From: Candidatus Zixiibacteriota bacterium
Lineage (GTDB): Bacteria; Zixibacteria; MSB-5A5; SM1-73
DNA: 6,699 bases
Direction of reading: 5' to 3'
Assembly (NCBI GenBank): GCA_029933635.1
Contig: JAOZNS010000150.1
Coordinates: 1 to 6,699, forward strand
The notes beneath the pieces were generated by a model. That model saw only the letters and a program-made list of their open reading frames with translations. It had not been told where the DNA came from and did no database searches. The position numbers were made by a program, and so were the translations under genes. The stretch's first letter is position 1; every line of letters begins with the position of its first letter. This document shows, piece after piece, positions 1 to 5,121 of this stretch.

Positions 1-2
1 AG

Positions 3-434
3 GTCTCCATAGGTTCAGACCATCGAGGGTTTGAATTAAAAGAGAAGATTAAAAAATACCTGTCAGAATTGGGATATGAGGTTCATGACTTTGGCACCAA
101 CTCCCATGATTCTGTGGATTATCCTGACTTCGGTTTCAAGGTGGCAGAATCGGTCGCCAGGGGAGAGGCAGATTTTGGAATCACCGTCTGCTGGACCGGA
201 AACGGGATGAACATCGCGGCCAACAAGGTGAAAGGGGTTAGAGCAGCTCTCTGTTTGAATGAAGAGATGGCTGTGCTGGCTCGGGCTCATAACGATGCCA
301 ATGTCCTCGCCTTAGCCTCCAAATTTCTGAAAGAAGAAGGCGCAAAAAGAATTCTGGATAAATGGTTTTCAACCAGCTTTGAAGGAGGTAGGCATAGACC
401 AAGGGTGAAAAAGATCGACAATTATCGGTCGTAG
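3..434 (+). CDS. rpiB: Ribose-5-phosphate isomerase B (RpiB/LacAB family), 5' end cut by window
   Basis: This enzyme interconverts ribose 5-phosphate and ribulose 5-phosphate in the cytosolic non-oxidative pentose phosphate pathway. The frame is open from the window edge and 143 residues are visible. Only a start Met and about one residue seem to be missing, because the visible sequence begins 'VSIGSDHRGFELK', the usual N-terminus of the family. Visible signatures, in partial numbering, are the substrate-binding Asp6-His7 (SDHRG), the active-site Cys63 in 'VCWTGNGMNIAANKV', and His97 in 'ARAHNDANVLAL'. The C-terminus 'FEGGRHRPRVKKID' is also typical. The glycine normally following the catalytic Cys (C-G-T-G) is Trp here (C-W-T-G); Cys and Thr are kept, so activity is expected. 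The allose-6-phosphate or galactose-6-phosphate isomerase branch is less likely given the housekeeping context upstream of glyA. The family call is firm; exact substrate specificity is inferred. Confidence 0.93.
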   Translation, partial: VSIGSDHRGFELKEKIKKYLSELGYEVHDFGTNSHDSVDYPDFGFKVAESVARGEADFGITVCWTGNGMNIAANKVKGVRAALCLNEEMAVLARAHNDANVLALASKFLKEEGAKRILDKWFSTSFEGGRHRPRVKKIDNYRS

Positions 435-609
435 AGACATCGTTCCTCAAAAACAGAGGGGTCCGTATCATAATCCTTATGTTCACAAACATGTAGTGAC
501 CCAGACAGTAACCAACTACCAGCAAATTTTGCGATATATTGAAAAACTTAACATCACCCAAATAAGCCAAACCAGCCGGGACGATCTTACAAATTTTTAT
601 AGGAGTTAG
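409..609 (+). other. Unexplained open frame, possible gene remnant (integrase N-terminal-like?)
   Basis: After rpiB, a different frame stays open for 66 codons up to a TAG at 607-609, overlapping the last codons of rpiB. No ATG is in frame. The only usable start is a GTG at 496, which would give 37 residues and has no Shine-Dalgarno sequence. The translation is protein-like. Its last part, 'TVTNYQQILRYIEKLNI' followed by 'TQISQTSRDDLTNFYRS', resembles by eye the N-terminal SAM-like DNA-binding domain of tyrosine recombinases (T-x3-Y-x2-x-L ... I-x2-I-x4-R-x-D-L). No catalytic domain follows. It may be a decayed fragment or a chance open frame; the resemblance is not proof. Confidence 0.2.
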
Positions 610-675
610 ACTCTGCTTTGAGGCACCCAGAGTAAAACTAATCATAAAGACAAAAAGATAATTTAAATCAATCTT

Positions 676-709
676 TAAGGTGGGGGGCTAAATTTCGAGA
701 GTCACCTTA
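676..709 (+). promoter_or_regulatory. Possible hairpin over the TPR gene translation start
   Basis: TAAGGTG (676-682) is complementary to CACCTTA (703-709), with a 20-base loop. The 3' arm abuts and includes the first base of the ATG at 709. The 5' arm holds the only strong Shine-Dalgarno-like string nearby (AAGGTGG, 677-683), which lies about 25 bases from the ATG, too far to act directly. Nearer the start there is only a weak GAGAG at 697-701. The pairing could mask the start region or could be chance; a 7-bp stem with a 20-base loop is modest. Confidence 0.25.
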
Positions 710-1452
710 TGAAAGTTACATTTCTTTTAGCTCTTTTGGTGCTGATTCTTCTGGGGATAAGCGGGGTTTTATTCCTGATGGCGGGGATCTTAAGCCAGAT
801 AGGAAAGGTGAAGTGCCATCGAAAAGGATCTCCTCCGCTCCAAAAGAATATTAGAAAACACAATATAGGCGCTCGGTTGCTGGCAGAATACTATGGTGGT
901 CTTAAGAGTGTTCCCAATGGAGAGGCAAAGGCGATCTTTGAGAAAGGTCTCTTTTTGAAGCAACGTGGAGCGCTCAGGCAGGCGATAGAAGTATTTGGGA
1001 AATGTTTAGATCAGGATCTAACCGTTAAACAGAAGACAGGAGTGTTGATAACTAAGGGGAATTGCTATTTTACCTTAAATGAGCTGGATTTGGCTCAAGA
1101 GTGTTATGAAAGGGCAAATCATCTTTCCAATGAGTCGGGCAACGATAATGGGAGGCTTTCCAGTTTGATCAATCTCGGATTGGTCTATGCTATAGATGGG
1201 AAATTAGACCAAGCCATAAGTAACTATTATGAGGTGGTCAAGTTAGATCGAAAGTTGATGTATATCAGAGGAGAGGCAACGGACCTCAACACCCTGGGAC
1301 TTTTGTGCGAGCGAAAGGGGGATTTGGAGAAGGCGTTAGCTTGCTATACCGCTTCGCTTTTGATATTAGAAAAATTAAACGATCAGAAAAAGGTGGAGCT
1401 TGTTGAAAACAATATCAGCAGAGTAAAAAATCTAAGGGAAGGATCAATATAA
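709..1452 (+). CDS. Membrane-anchored tetratricopeptide-repeat protein, function unknown
   Basis: This 247-residue protein is not recognised as a named family. Residues 4-28 form one strongly hydrophobic helix (LLALLVLILLGISGVLFLMAG), followed by a basic stretch 'KVKCHRK' at 33-38. This suggests an N-terminal anchor with the rest probably in the cytoplasm. From about residue 74 to 223 there are four TPR-like helix pairs, recognisable at 'GLFLKQRGALRQAIEVF' (80-96), 'KGNCYFTLNELDLAQECY' (116-133), 'LGLVYAIDGKLDQAISNYY' (156-174) and 'LGLLCERKGDLEKALACY' (196-213). The last three are spaced about 40 residues apart, longer than the classical 34. TPR arrays bind protein partners, so this is likely a scaffold or assembly factor; the partner cannot be read from the sequence. 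The ATG at 709 is chosen because it begins the hydrophobic helix and a TAA at 676 closes the frame upstream with no other start. It lies between rpiB and glyA on the same strand, 92 bp before glyA. Confidence 0.85.
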   Translation: MKVTFLLALLVLILLGISGVLFLMAGILSQIGKVKCHRKGSPPLQKNIRKHNIGARLLAEYYGGLKSVPNGEAKAIFEKGLFLKQRGALRQAIEVFGKCLDQDLTVKQKTGVLITKGNCYFTLNELDLAQECYERANHLSNESGNDNGRLSSLINLGLVYAIDGKLDQAISNYYEVVKLDRKLMYIRGEATDLNTLGLLCERKGDLEKALACYTASLLILEKLNDQKKVELVENNISRVKNLREGSI

Positions 1453-1532
1453 AAAGGCAAGCCCAACACTTGAGTTTAGTAAAATGGAGGTTTTGAATTT
1501 CCTTGCCCACCTATGAAAAATTTCAGTCGCAG

Positions 1533-1538
1533 AAGGAG
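1533..1538 (+). promoter_or_regulatory. Ribosome binding site deciding the glyA start
   Basis: AAGGAG lies six bases before the ATG at 1545, an ideal spacing. A longer in-frame version would begin at the TTG at 1503, with GGAGG (1486-1490) twelve bases away, a poorer arrangement. The ATG is therefore preferred. Confidence 0.7.
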
Positions 1539-1544
1539 CAAAAG

Positions 1545-2798
1545 ATGAACAGGCTAAAAGAGGTTGATCCGGAGATATATCGGGCCATCTACGGCGAAAC
1601 CCAAAGACAGGCTAATGGATTGGAGCTTATAGCCTCGGAGAATTTCGTCTCAGAGGCGGTGATGGAGGCCATGGGATCGGTGATGACCAATAAATATTCT
1701 GAAGGTTATCCCGGGAAAAGATATTATGGTGGCTGTGAATTCATGGATGTAGCAGAAAATCTGGCTCGGGATCGGGCTAAGAAGCTTTTTGGCTGTGAGC
1801 ATGTCAACGTTCAACCGCACTCCGGTTCGCAGGCTAACATGGCGGTTTATTTTTCGGTGCTCAAACCCGGTGATACTATCTTGGGGATGAACCTCTCCCA
1901 TGGAGGGCATCTCACTCATGGGCATCCGATAAATTTCTCCGGAAAGTTCTTCAACGTGGTGGCATATGGGGTTAATAAAACAACCGAGGTGATAGACTAC
2001 GATGAGCTGAGAAAGATCGCCATCCAGTCAAAGCCCAAGATGATCGTGGCTGGCGCATCTGCATATCCTCGCGAGATAGATTTTAAGAAATTCAGGGAGG
2101 TGGCGGACAAGGTGGGAGCCTATCTGATGGTGGACATCGCTCACATCGCTGGTTTGATTGTGGCGGGAATACATCAGTCGCCCATACCTTATGCCGATTT
2201 CGTCACCACCACCACTCACAAGACGCTGAGAGGTCCACGGGGCGGAATGGTCATGTGTAAGAAGGAATATGCCAAGGACCTGGATCGAGAGGTGATGCCC
2301 GGCATTCAGGGGGGACCGTTGATGCATGTGATCGCAGCCAAGGCGGTTGCGTTCAAAGAAGCCATGGAGCCTTCCTTCAAGGAGTATCAACATCGGATTG
2401 TAAGAAACGCCAAGGCGCTGGCAAATAAGATGGCAGATTTGGGTCATCACTTAGTCTCCGGTGGAACGGATACGCATCTTTTGTTGATCAGCTTCATCGG
2501 ACGAAATCTAACTGGAAAGGTGGTGGAGGAGGCACTGGAGAAAGCGGGGATTACCGTCAACAAAAACACGGTGCCCTTCGATCCTCAGAAGCCATTCATC
2601 ACCTCAGGCATCCGCATGGGCACCCCAGCTTTAACCACCAGAGGGATGAAAGAGCCTGAGATGGAAAAGATCGCCACCCTGATCGATCGAGTCATCTCCA
2701 ATCTGGGAGATGAAAAAATTTACGCTCAAGTGAAACAAGAGGTTTTAGAATTGTGTCGAAAATTTCCTTTATATAAGGATAGGCTGGAAAAAGTATAA
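1545..2798 (+). CDS. glyA: Serine hydroxymethyltransferase
   Basis: This cytosolic PLP enzyme converts serine plus tetrahydrofolate to glycine plus 5,10-methylene-tetrahydrofolate, the main entry of one-carbon units. From the ATG at 1545 the protein has 417 residues, the same length as E. coli GlyA, and its start 'MNRLKEVDPEIYRAI' matches the usual bacterial N-terminus. The frame also extends upstream to a TTG at 1503, adding 14 residues of no family character. Visible motifs, in 417-residue numbering, are 'ELIASENFVS' (27-36), 'TNKYSEGYPGKRYYGG' (48-63) with the active-site Glu53, His119 expected to stack on PLP, Asp197 and His200 in 'MVDIAHIAGL', and the PLP-binding Lys226 in 'TTTTHKTLRGPRGG'. 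No catalytic residue appears to be missing. It is followed after 57 bp by the homocysteine methyltransferase/MTHFR fusion, which uses its product. Co-transcription is likely but not shown. Confidence 0.97.
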   Translation: MNRLKEVDPEIYRAIYGETQRQANGLELIASENFVSEAVMEAMGSVMTNKYSEGYPGKRYYGGCEFMDVAENLARDRAKKLFGCEHVNVQPHSGSQANMAVYFSVLKPGDTILGMNLSHGGHLTHGHPINFSGKFFNVVAYGVNKTTEVIDYDELRKIAIQSKPKMIVAGASAYPREIDFKKFREVADKVGAYLMVDIAHIAGLIVAGIHQSPIPYADFVTTTTHKTLRGPRGGMVMCKKEYAKDLDREVMPGIQGGPLMHVIAAKAVAFKEAMEPSFKEYQHRIVRNAKALANKMADLGHHLVSGGTDTHLLLISFIGRNLTGKVVEEALEKAGITVNKNTVPFDPQKPFITSGIRMGTPALTTRGMKEPEMEKIATLIDRVISNLGDEKIYAQVKQEVLELCRKFPLYKDRLEKV

Positions 2799-2833
2799 CT
2801 TGGGGGTTGGGGTTTGGAACTGAAACTCCCAAG
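2799..2833 (+). promoter_or_regulatory. Imperfect hairpin between glyA and the fusion gene
   Basis: CTTGGGGGTT (2799-2808), directly after the glyA stop, can pair with AACTCCCAAG (2824-2833) over ten positions with one G-U wobble and a 15-base loop. No T-run follows, so it is not a standard intrinsic terminator. It may be an mRNA processing or stability element between co-transcribed genes. The left arm and loop are G-rich (runs of 5, 4 and 2 G). Confidence 0.35.
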
Positions 2834-2855
2834 CTCACAGTAAAAAAGATCTTTT

Positions 2856-4730
2856 ATGGCTGATCCATTTTTAGAGCGACTGAAAAGAAAAACGATGATC
2901 TGCGATGGGGCGATGGGGACGCTTTTATATATGCGGGGCGTCTCCTACGAACGTTCGTTCGACGAACAGAACCTCTCCAATCCAAGGATCGTTCTGGATG
3001 TGCACAAAGACTATATTAGGGCAGGCGCAGAGATCATCGAGACCAACACCTTTGGAGCAAACCAAATCAGGCTACAAAAGTTTGGTCTGGGAGATAAGGT
3101 ACGTCAAATAAATCTTGAAGGAGCCAAACTGGCCAGAGAGGCAAGGAAGATCGAAGGCAAAGATGTGTTTGTTGCCGGCTCCATAGGACCTCTGGGCAAG
3201 CATCTTGCACCTTTGGGCGATATATCAGAGAAAGAGGCAAAGGGGGTTTTTCAAAGGCAGGCGGAGGCTTTGCTGGAAGGAGGAGTGGATCTGTTCATTG
3301 TGGAGACCTTCTCGGATCTTTTGGAAATTAACCTGGCAATATCAGCCATAAGGAATATCTGCCAGCTCCCCATAATAGCTTCGGTCACTTTTGATGAGGA
3401 TGGAAAAACCTTCATGGGATATTCACCGGAGGGGGTGGCGAAAGAGTTAAACCAGACGGAGGTGGAGGTGATTGGAGCAAACTGCAGTGTGGGTCCCCAG
3501 AAGATGCTGGATGTGGTCAGGCGCTTGCGAAAGGCTACCTTTAAGATGATTTCGGTTCAACCTAATGCCGGACTTCCTCGTTACGTGGATGGAAGGTTCA
3601 TCTATCTATCCTCACCGGATTATTTCGCCCGGTATGCCAGAGAATATATAAAATCTGGAGCCAACATTATCGGTGGCTGTTGTGGAACAACTCCTGAATA
3701 TATTCAAGCTTTATCGGTGATGCAAAAGAACGTCGATGTTCAGACAAAGCTAAAGGAGGCGGGCTTAATCGTAATCGAGGAGAAGATAGAGGAGAAGAAG
3801 CCGATCAGAGAACAAGGGGAGAAAGCTTCTGAGTTTGCTCGAGAACTGGGAAAGAAATTTTTGGTTTCGGTGGAGGTGGACCCTCCCAGGGGGGTTAACG
3901 CTGAAAAAATGCTTAAAAATGTGGAGATGCTAAAACAGATAGGAGTTGATGCGATAAATATTGCCGACAGCCCCATGGCCAAGGTGAGGATGAGCTGTGT
4001 GGGTTTGGCTTTTCTGATAAAACAAAAGGTTAGAATGGAGATCATCCTTCACCTCACCTGCAGAGACAGAAACTTGATGGGTCTTCAGTCAGACCTTTTG
4101 GGGGTACATGCTCTGGGCATTCACAACATATTGGCTGTAACGGGAGATCCCCCGGTTCTGGGTGACTATCCCCAAGCAACCGCGGTGTATGATGTCGATT
4201 CTACAGGATTGGTTAAAATTATTAAAAAGCTGAATCAAGGGACCGATTGGGTGGGCAATTCCATTGGCTCGCCCACCTCCTTCTGTGTGGGGGTGGCGGT
4301 CAATCCAAATGCGGAGGATCTGAAAGGGGAGATAGATCGATTCGGGAGAAAGGTTGAAGCAGGGGCTGATTTTGCCTTCACCCAGCCTCTATATGATCTT
4401 AAAACGTTGGACCGGTTTTTGCAAAAGACCTCCCATATTAAGATTCCGTTATTCTTGGGGGTTCTTCCGTTAAGAAGCTACAAGCATGCAGAATTTTTGC
4501 ATTATGAGGTGCCCGGGATAGATATTCCCCAAACGATCAGAGAAAGAATGAGAAGGTCAAAGGACAAAAGTGCCGAGATAGGAACTTTGGTGGCCAAGGA
4601 GATATTGAAGGAAGCAAAGGATATGGTGGATGGAGTCTACCTCATGCCCTCATTTGGAAGATTTGAGGTCATATATCAAGTGCTGGAAGGCTTTGCCCCC
4701 TCAAAGGCAAGTTTTAACAACGGACGTTAA
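2856..4730 (+). CDS. Bifunctional homocysteine S-methyltransferase / 5,10-methylenetetrahydrofolate reductase
   Basis: This 624-residue fusion has the architecture of Bacillus YitJ-type proteins. Residues 1-290 form a homocysteine methyltransferase barrel with 'CDGAMGTLLYMRG' (16-28), 'ETNTFGANQIRL' (62-73) and the three zinc cysteines Cys210 ('GANCSVGP') and Cys275-Cys276 ('GGCCGTTPEY'). A charged linker at about 291-330 (EEKIEEKKPIREQGEK) leads into an MTHFR barrel at about 333-615, with Glu340 ('SVEVDPPRG', matching the MetF catalytic Glu), 'HLTCRDRN' (399-406), Asp431 ('VTGDPP') and Gln510 ('FTQPLYD'). The reductase half should use FAD to reduce methylene-THF to methyl-THF; the other half makes methionine from homocysteine. 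The folate-binding, cobalamin-binding and activation domains of MetH are absent, so the direct methyl donor is uncertain. The ATG at 2856 places the DGAMGT motif at the usual distance from the N-terminus, but no Shine-Dalgarno sequence precedes it. No frameshift or missing metal ligand is seen. Confidence 0.93.
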   Translation: MADPFLERLKRKTMICDGAMGTLLYMRGVSYERSFDEQNLSNPRIVLDVHKDYIRAGAEIIETNTFGANQIRLQKFGLGDKVRQINLEGAKLAREARKIEGKDVFVAGSIGPLGKHLAPLGDISEKEAKGVFQRQAEALLEGGVDLFIVETFSDLLEINLAISAIRNICQLPIIASVTFDEDGKTFMGYSPEGVAKELNQTEVEVIGANCSVGPQKMLDVVRRLRKATFKMISVQPNAGLPRYVDGRFIYLSSPDYFARYAREYIKSGANIIGGCCGTTPEYIQALSVMQKNVDVQTKLKEAGLIVIEEKIEEKKPIREQGEKASEFARELGKKFLVSVEVDPPRGVNAEKMLKNVEMLKQIGVDAINIADSPMAKVRMSCVGLAFLIKQKVRMEIILHLTCRDRNLMGLQSDLLGVHALGIHNILAVTGDPPVLGDYPQATAVYDVDSTGLVKIIKKLNQGTDWVGNSIGSPTSFCVGVAVNPNAEDLKGEIDRFGRKVEAGADFAFTQPLYDLKTLDRFLQKTSHIKIPLFLGVLPLRSYKHAEFLHYEVPGIDIPQTIRERMRRSKDKSAEIGTLVAKEILKEAKDMVDGVYLMPSFGRFEVIYQVLEGFAPSKASFNNGR

Positions 4731-4851
4731 TGGCAAAGTGCAGAAGGGGCTATTGGAGGATAAGGCTCAAGCTTAAGGCGAGCCTGGCTAACCCAAAACG
4801 CTCCAAATGTCCGTTTGTTGGCTTAATTATTTCGTTTATCTGATCTCCAGC
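4731..4851. other. Convergent intergenic gap with weak inverted repeats, no clear terminator
   Basis: This gap separates the ends of two converging genes. AGGCTC (4763-4768) and GAGCCT (4780-4785) form a perfect 6-bp stem with an 11-base loop, but no T-run follows on either strand. AAACG (4796-4800) and CGTTT (4812-4816) form a second small stem. AACGGACGTT at the very end of the upstream coding region (4719-4728) can also pair with AATGTCCGTT (4806-4815) with one wobble. Transcription from both sides should end here, but none of these is a textbook intrinsic terminator. Confidence 0.3.
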
Positions 4852-5121
4852 CTATCTTAAAAGGATCATTTTTCTTGTCTGGGAAACGTTATTCACCTGC
4901 AACCTGTAGAAATATATGCCGCTTCCGACCTTCTCCTCTTCTTCGTTCTTCCCATCCCAGGGGACCTGGTAAAAACCGGGGGATTGATATTCATTTATCA
5001 GCGTTTTGACCTTTTGTCCTAAAAGATTGTAAATCTGTAAAATCACTTGTCCCGGTCTTCGCAAGGTGTATTGGATTTCAGTTCCCGGATTAAAAGGATT
5101 GGGGTAGTTCTGGCTGAGTTC
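4852..5121 (-). other. C-terminal type IX secretion sorting domain within the surface protein
   Basis: Residues 484-572 of the minus-strand protein carry the consensus of the Por-secretion/T9SS type A sorting domain: a Pro-Asn rich 'NYPNPFNP', a strand pair ending 'YNLLGQKV', a 'VPWDGKN' turn, 'VGSGIYFYRL' and the terminal 'TRKMILL'. In systems with T9SS this domain directs passage across the outer membrane and is removed. In some candidate phyla it occurs without an obvious T9SS, so export by that route is an inference. Confidence 0.85.

Noticed and set aside
610..633. Hairpin ACTCTG / CAGAGT as a terminator after rpiB
   Set aside because: Only a 6-bp stem with a 12-base loop and no T-run on either strand.
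238..645. A 135-codon minus-strand open frame across the rpiB end and the following gap
   Set aside because: Half of it is antisense to the well-supported rpiB, it has no Shine-Dalgarno sequence, and the translation shows no recognisable motif.
1456..1507. Inverted repeat GGCAAG / CTTGCC around the glyA upstream region
   Set aside because: Only 6 bp with a 40-base loop and no extension; expected by chance.
1484..1516. A 10-codon leader-like frame (MEVLNFLAHL) just before glyA
   Set aside because: It has no ribosome site of its own and no run of regulatory codons, and such short frames are common by chance.
2799..2855. S-box (SAM) or other riboswitch before the methionine gene
   Set aside because: The gap is only 57 bp, too short for an S-box, and the conserved core elements are not seen.
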